Below are positions 1 through 7,214 of a stretch of DNA of 7,592 nt, one piece after another. The notes below the pieces were generated by a model. The model saw only the letters and a program-made list of their open reading frames with translations. It searched no databases and was not told where the DNA came from. The stretch covers positions 1 to 7,592 of the forward strand of contig CAMLOC010000155.1 of the NCBI GenBank assembly GCA_946481465.1, in the 5' to 3' direction. The stretch's first letter is position 1, and the number at the start of each line of letters is the position of its first letter. A program made the translations under genes and the position numbers. This DNA is from an uncultured Shinella sp. (GTDB lineage Bacteria > Pseudomonadota > Alphaproteobacteria > Rhizobiales > Rhizobiaceae).

Positions 1-535
1 TGCCTATCTCTCGGCAACGCCCCTGCCGCGGCTGGTACAGTCCTATCTCGACCAGCTTTCCGAAAAGGTGGGGCAGAGCGCGTCCGCCTCCGTGCTCGAC
101 GGAACGGAGATCGTCTATGTGGCGCGGGCGGCGCAGAAACGGGTCATGTCGATCAACCTGACGGCGGGCTCGCGCCTGCCGGCCTATTGCGCATCGATGG
201 GCCGCGTGCTGCTGGCCGCGCTTCCGGAAGCGGAGGCGCGGGCGATCGTGGAGACCTCTGACCGCAAGGCGAACACCCCCTATACCAGGACGGAGCCGGA
301 AGCGCTGATGGCGGAATTCGCCCGGGTGCGACGGGACGGTTTCGCGCTGATCGACCAGGAACTGGAGATCGGGCTGCGCTCCATCGCCGTGCCGCTGGAG
401 AACGCCCGCGGCCGCGTCGTCGCCGCGCTCAATATCGGTGCCCCGGTCGCCCTCGCCTCGGCGCAGGACATGGTGACGCGCTACCTGCCGGAAATGCGCG
501 CGGTGCAGGCGGCGCTGCGGCCGTTGCTCGCCTGA
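1..535 (+). CDS. pcaR: IclR-family transcriptional regulator, probable PcaR (3' part only)
   Basis: The reading frame is open from base 2, so the gene enters from the left edge and 177 C-terminal residues are visible. A GTG at 68 is an internal valine, not the start. The visible part is the IclR effector-binding domain: SASASVLDGTEIVYVARA, then SRLPAYCASMGRVLLA, and near the end GLRSIAVPLENARGRVVAALNI. These are the usual blocks of the PcaR/PcaU/PobR subgroup of IclR proteins, which sense aromatic-pathway intermediates. The N-terminal winged helix-turn-helix lies outside the window. In agrobacteria and rhizobia an IclR-type PcaR controls pcaIJ/pcaF in response to beta-ketoadipate; with pob and pca genes following, that role is the likeliest here. 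The IclR family call is firm; the pcaR symbol rests on context and subgroup resemblance. Confidence 0.82.
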   Translation, partial: AYLSATPLPRLVQSYLDQLSEKVGQSASASVLDGTEIVYVARAAQKRVMSINLTAGSRLPAYCASMGRVLLAALPEAEARAIVETSDRKANTPYTRTEPEALMAEFARVRRDGFALIDQELEIGLRSIAVPLENARGRVVAALNIGAPVALASAQDMVTRYLPEMRAVQAALRPLLA

Positions 536-540
536 CCGGC

Positions 541-575
541 CTTGACAGAAGCAAGGTCGCGGCCCCACCTTTTTT
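541..575 (+). promoter_or_regulatory. Short gap with candidate -35 box and weak hairpin/T-run
   Basis: The 61-bp gap between the IclR gene and the next CDS holds CTTGACA at 541-547, an exact match to the rhizobial -35 consensus. No convincing -10 hexamer lies 16-18 bp downstream. The same stretch contains AAGGT (553-557) and ACCTT (567-571), a 5-bp stem with a 9-nt loop that runs into T572-T575, so it could instead be a weak intrinsic terminator of the IclR gene. Both readings are inference. Confidence 0.28.
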
Positions 576-585
576 GCACCGCAGC

Positions 586-591
586 AGGAGG
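586..591 (+). promoter_or_regulatory. Shine-Dalgarno for the molybdopterin oxidoreductase
   Basis: AGGAGG, 5 nt before the ATG at 597, is a near-perfect ribosome binding site and fixes that start. Confidence 0.75.
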
Positions 592-596
592 CCGCC

Positions 597-1247
597 ATGG
601 GCGACGAGGACAGCAAGCTCACCCGCACGAAACGCCGCTGGGCGGACGAGGGCCGGTTCCTCACGGGCCGTGTTTCCCGGCCCGGCACCGATCGCCTGCC
701 GCCCGGCCAGCATCTCGTAACGAACTGGCCGGTGCTCGATCTCGGCCAGCAGCCGCTGATCCGCCCGGAAAGCTGGCGGCTCGATGTGAAGGGCGGCGCG
801 GAGAGCCCGCAATCCTTCGGCTGGGCGGAGTTCCTGGCGCTGCCGCAGAGCCAGAAGCTTTCCGACATCCATTGCGTGACCACCTGGTCGCGCTACGACA
901 ACCGCTGGGAGGGCGTCGCCACGCGCGACCTGCTCGACCGCGTCATGCCGCGGCCGGAGGCGGATTTCGTCCTTCTGACGAGCTATGACGGCTATACGAC
1001 CAACCTGCCGCTCGCCGATTTCGCAGCCGGGGACGCCATCCTCGCCACCCATTGGGAGGGCCGGCCGCTCTCCGTCGAGCATGGCGGGCCGATGCGCCTC
1101 GTCGTGCCGCATCTTTATTTCTGGAAAAGCGCCAAATGGCTGACGCGCATCGATTTCCTGCCCGGCGACCAGGCCGGCTTCTGGGAGCGCAACGGCTATC
1201 ACATGCGCGGCGACCCCTGGGCCGAGGAGCGCTATTCCGACGCCTGA
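597..1247 (+). CDS. Sulfite oxidase-like (molybdopterin-dependent) oxidoreductase, cytoplasmic
   Basis: A 216-residue protein with the sulfite-oxidase-type molybdopterin fold. IHCVTTWSRYDNRWEG (91-106) carries Cys93, the expected cysteine ligand of molybdenum. SYDGYTTNLPL (129-139) and HGGPMRLVVPHLYFWKSAKW (162-181) are typical substrate/cofactor-pocket blocks of the family. There is no twin-arginine or Sec signal peptide, so unlike MsrP/YedY it is probably cytoplasmic. It is much shorter than true sulfite oxidases and lacks a heme or dimerisation domain. Short stand-alone members of this family are widespread in proteobacteria and mostly uncharacterised, so the electron donor and substrate are unknown. 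It lies between the IclR gene and pobR, and its last 16 bp overlap the convergent pobR 3' end. No known beta-ketoadipate step needs it; any role in aromatic metabolism would be speculation. Confidence 0.9.
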   Translation: MGDEDSKLTRTKRRWADEGRFLTGRVSRPGTDRLPPGQHLVTNWPVLDLGQQPLIRPESWRLDVKGGAESPQSFGWAEFLALPQSQKLSDIHCVTTWSRYDNRWEGVATRDLLDRVMPRPEADFVLLTSYDGYTTNLPLADFAAGDAILATHWEGRPLSVEHGGPMRLVVPHLYFWKSAKWLTRIDFLPGDQAGFWERNGYHMRGDPWAEERYSDA

Positions 1248-2116
1248 GCGGAAAGCCGCGCCCGTTCCCGCAGCCGCCAAGCGCGGGGCGTCTCGCCCGT
1301 CTCGCGCAGGAAGTAGCGGGAGAAATAGGCGGGGTCGGCAAAGCCGAGGCCAAGCGCGATCTCCTGCGCCGGCGCCTCGGTGAATACGAGTTCGCGTTTC
1401 GCCTCGTCGATCAGCTTGCGGCCGATATAGGCATGCGCCGTCAGGCCCGTCGCGGCCTTGACGATGCGGTTGAGATGCGTTGGCGAGATGCCGAGTTCGC
1501 CGGCATAGAAACCGGCCGGCTTCTGGCCGCGGAAATGCTGTTGGATCAGGCCGTTGAGGTACTCCATGCGCCGCGCCGCCTCGCCGGCCTCGCCCGCCGT
1601 CTCGCCCCGGCTCCAGAGCCTTGCGGCAAGCGTCAGGACGGAGACCAGATAGGCTTGCATCAGGTCGGTGCGCCCGCTTCGCCGCACCGTCCATTCGTCC
1701 GCAAGCCGCCCGAGCGTCGACAGCACGAAAGCGCCGTCCGCATCGCCGGGATCGAGCGGCGTCACGCGCGGCGCGGAAACGAAGCGGCCCGCCTCGCCGG
1801 CAAGGCGCAGATGCGAGGCGAGCAGGGTGAAGACATAGCCGTCGACATCGCGGGAAAAGCGGAAGCCGTGGTCGAGGCCCGGCGGCACCGTGGCGATGGC
1901 GGGCGGGGACAGCGTCAATCGCCGGTCCTCGAACAGCGCATCCCCCGAACCGGCGGAAATATACAGGATCTGGAAGAAGCTCTCGTGCCGGTGCAGGCCG
2001 ATCTCATAGCGGTGCAGGCTGCTGCGCGACGGGATCGTTTCGCAGTGCAACCAGAAATCCGGCCCGTTTCCGGCCCTTTCGCCATAGAGATCGTAGGTCG
2101 GGACGGGCTTTTTCAT
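1232..2116 (-). CDS. pobR: AraC-family activator of 4-hydroxybenzoate hydroxylase, PobR
   Basis: A 294-residue AraC/XylS-type regulator read from the ATG at 2116 (MKKPVPTYDLYGE). The N-terminal cupin-like sensor includes GLHRHESFFQILYIS (40-54). The C-terminal AraC domain has two helix-turn-helices: FYAGELGISPTHLNRIVKAA (about 203-222) and QEIALGLGFADPAYFSRYF (251-269), the latter with the typical GFAD-YFSRYF signature. It is transcribed divergently from pobA with 95 bp between the starts, the classical layout for a PobR that activates pobA when 4-hydroxybenzoate is present. Two upstream in-frame ATGs (2155 and 2140) would add 13 or 8 residues. I chose 2116 because the family usually begins near KKPVPTY, though none of the three has a strong ribosome binding site and 2140 has a weak GGACGGA. 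The gene ends with TAG, overlapping the convergent oxidoreductase gene by 16 bp. Confidence 0.88.
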   Translation of the reverse strand: MKKPVPTYDLYGERAGNGPDFWLHCETIPSRSSLHRYEIGLHRHESFFQILYISAGSGDALFEDRRLTLSPPAIATVPPGLDHGFRFSRDVDGYVFTLLASHLRLAGEAGRFVSAPRVTPLDPGDADGAFVLSTLGRLADEWTVRRSGRTDLMQAYLVSVLTLAARLWSRGETAGEAGEAARRMEYLNGLIQQHFRGQKPAGFYAGELGISPTHLNRIVKAATGLTAHAYIGRKLIDEAKRELVFTEAPAQEIALGLGFADPAYFSRYFLRETGETPRAWRLRERARLSAQASE

Positions 2117-3384
<1,268 letters not shown>

Positions 3385-3402
3385 CGCCGGAGCGGAACGG
3401 AG

Positions 3403-3432
3403 CGCGGCAAGCTTAGGATCGCTCAAGCCGCG
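3403..3432. terminator. Candidate hairpin at the convergent pobA/pcaQ 3' ends
   Basis: CGCGGC (3403-3408) can pair with GCCGCG (3427-3432) across an 18-nt loop; GAGCG (3400-3404) and CGCTC (3420-3424) offer a competing stem. No T-run follows on either strand, so this is at best a Rho-dependent or weak bidirectional stop. It overlaps the last codons of the full-length pcaQ frame. Confidence 0.22.
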
Positions 3433-4355
3433 GGCGACACCTGGCCCGCCACCTCGCGGATGGTCTGGATGAGGATCGACAGCGGCATGGAGGCTACGGC
3501 GTCGGTGCGCATGGTGAGGCCGACGGGGCCTTTCGTGCCGCTGGTGTCGATCGGCAGGGCGGCAAGCTTGCCATCGGCGATATCGGCCGCCACCACCCCT
3601 TAGGAGATGATCCAGATCGCCTCGCTCTCGCGCACGAAGGCGCGGCCGAAGGCGTCGGAAACGGTCTCGATCTGGTTCGCAAGGCCCGCGATGCCGTTGG
3701 CGATCAGGAAGCTTTCGACGAAGGGTCGGATGATCGAGGCGCGCGTCGGCATCAGCACGGGATAGGCGTCGAACCCGGCGAAAGCCGAGCCGCCCGCCAG
3801 CAGCGGATGGCCGGCCCGCACGCAGAAGACCACCTTTTCCGAATAGAGATGCTCGAAGGAGAAGCCCGCCATCTTCTCCGGCGCGGCAAGGCGCCCGACG
3901 ACGAGGTCGAGGTCGCCGACGCGCAACTGTTCCAGGAGAACCGCGTTCTCCCCGGTGACGATCTTTATGCGCGCGCCCGTCTCCTCCGCGAGGAACAGCG
4001 CCATCGCCTTCGGCATGATGCGCGTGGAGACGGTCGGCAGGGCGCCGATGCGGATCGGCGGCGCATCGCCCGAAAGCGACTGCGAGACCGAATCGAAGCC
4101 TTGCCGGAGCGCCGCCAGCACCGCGCCGGCATGCTTGAGGAAGACCTCGCCGTGCCGGGTGATCCTGATGCCGCGGCCGTCCCGCTCGAAGACGGCGATG
4201 CCGAGAACCTCCTCCAGTTCGCGGATCGTCTTCGTCACGGCGGGCTGGCTGACATGCAGGATCTCCGCCGCCTTCATCACGCTTCTCTGGCGGGCCACCT
4301 CGACAAAGGTCTGCAGATGGCGGAACTTGATGCGGCTGTCGATCACGGCTTTCAT
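3423..4355 (-). pseudogene. pcaQ: LysR-family activator PcaQ, interrupted by an in-frame TAA
   Basis: PcaQ is the LysR-type activator of pcaDCHGB in agrobacteria and rhizobia, responding to beta-carboxy-cis,cis-muconate. Read from the ATG at 4355, an N-terminal helix-turn-helix (FRHLQTFVEVARQRSVMKAA and HVSQPAVTKTIRELEEVLG, residues 11-52) leads into the effector domain (IRIGALPTVSTRIMP 101-115, GENAVLLEQLRVGDLDLVVG 135-154, LMPTRASIIRPFVESFLI 201-218, TVSDAFGRAF 231-240). After AIWIIS (residue 251) a TAA occupies 3602-3600. The same frame then stays open for 58 more codons, with clear PcaQ C-terminal sequence (GVVAADIADGKLAALPIDTS, then KGPVGLTMR), ending at a TGA at 3425-3423. Without the TAA the protein would be about 310 residues, the normal PcaQ length. 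A single base change explains the stop; there is no frameshift. A GTG at 4346 is an alternative start. The 251-residue product may be inactive, or the stop may be a sequence error. Confidence 0.85.
3600..3602 (-). other. Premature stop codon in pcaQ
   Basis: TAA on the minus strand replaces one sense codon between ...AIWIIS and GVVAADIADG.... The frame on both sides is undisturbed, so this is a substitution and not an indel. It would remove about 58 C-terminal residues, which in LysR proteins complete the effector-binding domain. Confidence 0.85.
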
Positions 4356-4369
4356 AACCCTCAAGTTAA
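4354..4369. promoter_or_regulatory. Candidate PcaQ operator between pcaQ and pcaD
   Basis: ATAAC (4354-4358) and GTTAA (4365-4369) form an interrupted dyad with a 6-bp gap. It contains the LysR-type T-N11-A pattern and resembles the PcaQ site I recall from Sinorhizobium meliloti (ATAAC, N4, GGTTAA), with one extra spacer base. The site abuts or overlaps the pcaQ ATG at 4355, which would fit autoregulation, or argue for the GTG start at 4346. Confidence 0.5.
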
Positions 4370-4384
4370 CGAAACGGCATGAAA

Positions 4385-4390
4385 TATCAT
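4385..4390 (+). promoter_or_regulatory. Candidate -10 element for pcaD
   Basis: TATCAT matches the -10 consensus at 5 of 6 bases. No good -35 hexamer sits 15-18 bp upstream, as expected for an activator-dependent promoter. The candidate PcaQ site is centred roughly 35 bp before the predicted start of transcription. On the other strand TAAAAT (4394-4389) could be a -10 for pcaQ, so the two promoters may overlap. Confidence 0.35.
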
Positions 4391-4441
4391 TTTACCTAAC
4401 CAGATCAAGAGCCCAATCTGGGGGTCCGGGAGGAGACAGAA

Positions 4442-5254
4442 GTGCAGTTCGCAACCGTCAACGACGTCATCTTGCATCACCAGTTGATCGGCGGGCCGGC
4501 GGGCCGGCCGGTGATCGTCTTTGCCAATTCGCTCGGCACCGACTTCCGCATCTGGCGCGACGTCGTCGTGCGCCTTGCCGGCGACTTCCCGATCGTCACC
4601 TATGACAAGCGCGGCCATGGCCTCTCCGATCTCGGCCAGGTGCCCTATTCGATCGACGACCACGTCCTCGATCTCGCCGCGCTGCTCGACCGGCTCGACG
4701 TGAAGGATGCGGTCATCTGCGGCCTTTCCGTCGGCGGCATGATCGCGCAGGGGCTGGCGGCCAAGCGGCCGGATCTGGTGAAGGCCCTGGTGCTCTGCGA
4801 CACCGCGCACAAGATCGGCACGGCCGAGATGTGGAACGCTCGTATCGAGAGCATCGAGACGAAGGGCATCGAGAGCCTTGCCGATGCCGTCATGGAGCGC
4901 TGGTTCACGCCGGCCTTTCGCCGCCCGGAGAACGCCGCCTATCACGGCTACCGCAACATGCTCACCCGCCAGTCCGCCGTCGGCTATGCCGCCACCTGCG
5001 CGGCGCTGCGCGATGCCGACCTCACCCATTCGACGGAACGCCTCGCCGTGCCGACGCTCTGCGTCGTCGGGGACCAGGACGGCTCGACGCCGCCCGATCT
5101 GGTCCTGTCCCTGGCCAGGCTCATTCCCGGCGCCCGCTACGAGGTCATCAAGGATGCCGGGCACATCCCCTGCGTCGAGCAGCCGGAAATGCTGACGGAG
5201 ATGATCCGTGCCTTCATTGCCACCCTACCTGCCGGAGACGAGCCCCATGGCTGA
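4442..5254 (+). CDS. pcaD: 3-oxoadipate enol-lactonase (beta-ketoadipate enol-lactone hydrolase)
   Basis: A cytoplasmic alpha/beta-hydrolase that opens beta-ketoadipate enol-lactone to beta-ketoadipate. Of 270 residues, the oxyanion-hole loop is FANSLGTDFRIW (27-38), followed by YDKRGHGLSD (54-63). The nucleophile elbow GLSVGG (94-99) gives Ser96. VVGDQDGSTPP (208-218) supplies the acid, probably Asp213, and DAGHIPCVEQPE (238-249) gives His241. Length is normal for stand-alone PcaD. The start is GTG, supported by AGGAG at 4431-4435 six bases upstream; no nearby ATG competes. It is the first gene of the pca run, divergent from pcaQ with 86 bp between, and its stop lies 8 nt inside pcaC, implying translational coupling. 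Expression is expected to depend on PcaQ. Confidence 0.95.
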   Translation: MQFATVNDVILHHQLIGGPAGRPVIVFANSLGTDFRIWRDVVVRLAGDFPIVTYDKRGHGLSDLGQVPYSIDDHVLDLAALLDRLDVKDAVICGLSVGGMIAQGLAAKRPDLVKALVLCDTAHKIGTAEMWNARIESIETKGIESLADAVMERWFTPAFRRPENAAYHGYRNMLTRQSAVGYAATCAALRDADLTHSTERLAVPTLCVVGDQDGSTPPDLVLSLARLIPGARYEVIKDAGHIPCVEQPEMLTEMIRAFIATLPAGDEPHG

Positions 5255-5651
5255 CGCCCACACCTTTTCCGACCGCTACCGCCAGGGCATGGTGACCCGC
5301 CGCGCGGTGCTCGGCGACAGCCATGTCGACCGCGCCTCTTCCGGCACGACGGCCTTCGACCAGCCCTTCCAGGAGCTGATCACCGAAGCGGCCTGGGGCA
5401 CCGTCTGGTCGCGGCCCGGCTGGACGAAGCGCGAGCGCTCCATGGTGACGATCGCGCTGCTGGCCGCGCTCGGCCATGACGAGGAGGTGGCGATGCATGT
5501 GCGCGCCACCGTCAACACCGGCGCCAGCCGAGAGGATATCGCCGAGGCGCTGCTGCATGTGGCGATCTATGCCGGCGTGCCGGCCGCCAACCGGGCGATC
5601 AAGATCGCCAAGCACGTCTTCGAGGACATGGACGCGGAACAGGCGGCCTGA
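5247..5651 (+). CDS. pcaC: 4-carboxymuconolactone decarboxylase
   Basis: A small cytoplasmic decarboxylase (134 residues, normal for stand-alone PcaC) that converts 4-carboxymuconolactone to beta-ketoadipate enol-lactone, the substrate of PcaD encoded just upstream. The family signature is visible: [19 protein letters not shown] (41-59), [20 protein letters not shown] (64-83), [19 protein letters not shown] (84-102) and [15 protein letters not shown] (103-117), the all-helical CMD/AhpD-like fold. There is no fusion with PcaD, unlike the PcaL proteins of actinobacteria. The ATG at 5247 has GGAG at 5234-5237. A longer frame from 5208 adds 13 residues not expected in the family and overlaps pcaD further. 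It overlaps the pcaD stop by 8 nt and is followed by pcaH after 7 nt. Confidence 0.95.
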   Translation: MADAHTFSDRYRQGMVTRRAVLGDSHVDRASSGTTAFDQPFQELITEAAWGTVWSRPGWTKRERSMVTIALLAALGHDEEVAMHVRATVNTGASREDIAEALLHVAIYAGVPAANRAIKIAKHVFEDMDAEQAA

Positions 5652-5658
5652 GGGAACC

Positions 5659-6408
5659 ATGACGGACCTTTCCAATCGCAAGCCCGAGACGGGCGCCTTC
5701 TTCTCCCGCGATCGCCTCTGGCATCCGCCGGGCCTGACGCCGGGCTACAAGACCTCGGTGCTGCGCTCGCCGCAAAAGGCCCTGCTGTCGCTCGACGGCA
5801 CGGTCTCGGAAATCACCGGTCCGGTCTTCGGCCATTCCATCCTGGGCGAGCTCGACAACGACCTGATCCACAATTTTGCAAAACCCGGCGAGAGCGCCAT
5901 CGGCGAGCGCATCATCGTGCATGGCCGCGTGCTCGACGAGCGGGCGCGGCCGGTGGCGGGCGCGCTGCTCGAATTCTGGCAGGCCAATGCCGGCGGGCGC
6001 TACCGCCACAAGAAGGAAAGCTACCTCGCCCCGCTCGATCCCAATTTCGGCGGCTGCGGGCGCACCATCACGGACGAGGACGGCTGCTACGCGTTCCGCA
6101 CCGTCAAGCCCGGGCCCTATCCCTGGCCGAACGGCGTCAACGACTGGCGCCCGGCGCATATCCATTTCTCCGTCTTCGGCCACGGCTTTGCCCAGCGGCT
6201 GATCACGCAGATGTATTTCGAGGGCGACCCGATGATCTGGAAATGTCCCATCGTGCAGACGATCCCGGACAAGGCGGCGATCGAGCAGCTGGTCGCCGCG
6301 CTCGACTGGGGCAATACGATCCCCATGGATGCGCGCGCCTACAAGTTCGACATCGTGCTGCGCGGCCGCCGCTCGACGCTCTTCGAAAACCGGATGGAGG
6401 GCAACTGA
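5659..6408 (+). CDS. pcaH: Protocatechuate 3,4-dioxygenase, beta subunit
   Basis: The iron-bearing subunit of the intradiol dioxygenase that cleaves protocatechuate to 3-carboxy-cis,cis-muconate. Of 249 residues, all four non-heme Fe(III) ligands are present: Tyr115 in [10 protein letters not shown], Tyr154 in GPYPWPN, and His167 and His169 in [11 protein letters not shown]. With a constant offset of 293 these match Tyr408, Tyr447, His460 and His462 of the Pseudomonas enzyme; Arg164 and Trp156 match its Arg457 and Trp449. [13 protein letters not shown] (123-135) is the usual beta-subunit loop. The ATG is preceded by GAGGG (5650-5654), which spans the pcaC stop. The gene overlaps pcaG by one base (TGATG), so the two subunits are probably translated coupled and in equal amounts. 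Confidence 0.97.
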   Translation: MTDLSNRKPETGAFFSRDRLWHPPGLTPGYKTSVLRSPQKALLSLDGTVSEITGPVFGHSILGELDNDLIHNFAKPGESAIGERIIVHGRVLDERARPVAGALLEFWQANAGGRYRHKKESYLAPLDPNFGGCGRTITDEDGCYAFRTVKPGPYPWPNGVNDWRPAHIHFSVFGHGFAQRLITQMYFEGDPMIWKCPIVQTIPDKAAIEQLVAALDWGNTIPMDARAYKFDIVLRGRRSTLFENRMEGN

Positions 6409-7022
6409 TGGTGCAACCGCTCGGCTACCTCAAGGAAAGCGCCTCGCAGACGGCAGGGCCCTACGTCCATATCGGCCTCACGCCGAACTTCTCCGGCATC
6501 ACCGGCGTCTACGAGCATGATCTCGGCGCGACCATGGTGAACGACCGGACGCTCGGCCGGCGCATCACCGTCACCGGCCGGGTGCTCGACGGCACCGGCA
6601 CGCCGCTGAAGGATGCGCTGATCGAGATCTGGCAGGCGGATGCCGCCGGCCTCTACAACAGCCCTTCGGAACTGCGCGGCAGCGCCGATCCCAATTTCTC
6701 CGGCTGGGGTCGCTCGGCCACGGACGGAGAGACCGGCGAATACCGCTTCGAGACCATCAAGCCCGGCCGCGTGCCCTTCAGGGATGGCCGCCTGATGGCG
6801 CCGCACATCTCGTTCTGGATCGTCGCCCGCGGCATCAATCTCGGCCTCAACACGCGCCTTTATTTCGGCGACGAGGCGGCGGCCAATGCCGAGGATCCGG
6901 TGCTGGCCCGCATCGAGCACCGCGTGCGTGTGCCGACGCTGATTGCGGTGGCGGATGGTGACGACTACCGTTTCGACATCCACCTGCAGGGCGAGAAGGA
7001 AACGGTGTTCTTCGATATCTGA
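6408..7022 (+). CDS. pcaG: Protocatechuate 3,4-dioxygenase, alpha subunit
   Basis: A 204-residue partner of PcaH. It has the same intradiol dioxygenase fold but lacks the iron ligands: where PcaH has HIH, this chain has APHISFWIVARGINLGLNTR (131-150), typical for alpha subunits. Other family blocks are SASQTAGPYVHIGL (11-24), IEIWQADAAGLYNS (72-85) and DPNFSGWGRSATD (94-106). It contributes to the active-site wall and to the (alpha-beta)n assembly. The ATG at 6408 shares its A with the pcaH TGA and has GGAGGG at 6396-6401 six bases upstream. The stop at 7020-7022 is followed by an unusually long gap with a repeat element before pcaB. Confidence 0.96.
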   Translation: MVQPLGYLKESASQTAGPYVHIGLTPNFSGITGVYEHDLGATMVNDRTLGRRITVTGRVLDGTGTPLKDALIEIWQADAAGLYNSPSELRGSADPNFSGWGRSATDGETGEYRFETIKPGRVPFRDGRLMAPHISFWIVARGINLGLNTRLYFGDEAAANAEDPVLARIEHRVRVPTLIAVADGDDYRFDIHLQGEKETVFFDI

Positions 7023-7048
7023 GGTGGCGTATAGTAACCTTCCGCCGT

Positions 7049-7187
7049 GTGGATCCTCGGGTCGAGCCGAGGATGACGGAGGAGAGGAGATGTCGCGGAC
7101 CTCATGAACGATGCGGCATGCGGTGCCGCTGGTTTGACGACAAACCTCTCTTCTTTCGTCATCCTCGGGCTCGACCCGAGGATCCAC
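7049..7187. repeat. Bipartite inverted palindromic intergenic repeat
   Basis: Two near-identical units in inverted orientation: left arm 7049-7078 and right arm 7157-7187, differing by one deleted C in the left arm. Each unit is itself a palindrome (ATCCTCGGG / CCCGAGGAT around a 5-nt centre TCGAG), so each can fold alone or pair with the other. Outside the palindromes lie GTGG and GACG ends. The purine/pyrimidine tracts inside (GAGGAGAGG on the left, CCTCTCTTCTT on the right) extend the symmetry imperfectly. Such elements are common in alphaproteobacterial intergenic regions, where spurious translation gives DPRVEPEDDE-like peptides; RIME-type rhizobial mosaic elements are comparable. No transposase is encoded. 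It fills most of the 192-bp pcaG-pcaB gap, in which I see no gene. Confidence 0.85.
7113..7146. repeat. Two tandem small hairpins in the centre of the repeat element
   Basis: GCGGCA (7113-7118) pairs with TGCCGC (7124-7129) across a 5-nt loop. One base further on, GGTTTG (7131-7136) pairs with CAAACC (7141-7146) across ACGA. Both stems are perfect 6-bp matches. With the outer arms they would make a branched, cruciform-like fold in RNA or single-stranded DNA. Confidence 0.6.
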
Positions 7188-7214
7188 GCGCTCCCCATCG
7201 GAAACGAGCGACCC

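Noticed and set aside
429..1694. 421-codon minus-strand frame over the IclR and oxidoreductase genes and the pobR 3' end
   Set aside because: It is antisense to conserved plus-strand proteins and in a different frame from pobR; no family features are visible.
3600..3602. Programmed recoding (selenocysteine or stop read-through) at the pcaQ TAA
   Set aside because: Selenocysteine uses TGA, not TAA, and I see no stimulating structure downstream; a mutation or sequencing error is simpler.
4361..5164. 267-codon minus-strand frame opposite pcaD
   Set aside because: pcaD has an intact Ser/Asp/His triad on the plus strand; this frame is compositionally a reverse-strand shadow.
5208..5246. Longer pcaC starting at 5208
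   Set aside because: The extra 13 residues lie within the pcaD coding region and are not expected in PcaC; the ATG at 5247 has a properly spaced GGAG.
7049..7187. CRISPR array, insertion sequence, or simple intrinsic terminator at the repeat
   Set aside because: There are only two copies and they are inverted, no transposase frame is present, and no T-run follows either hairpin.
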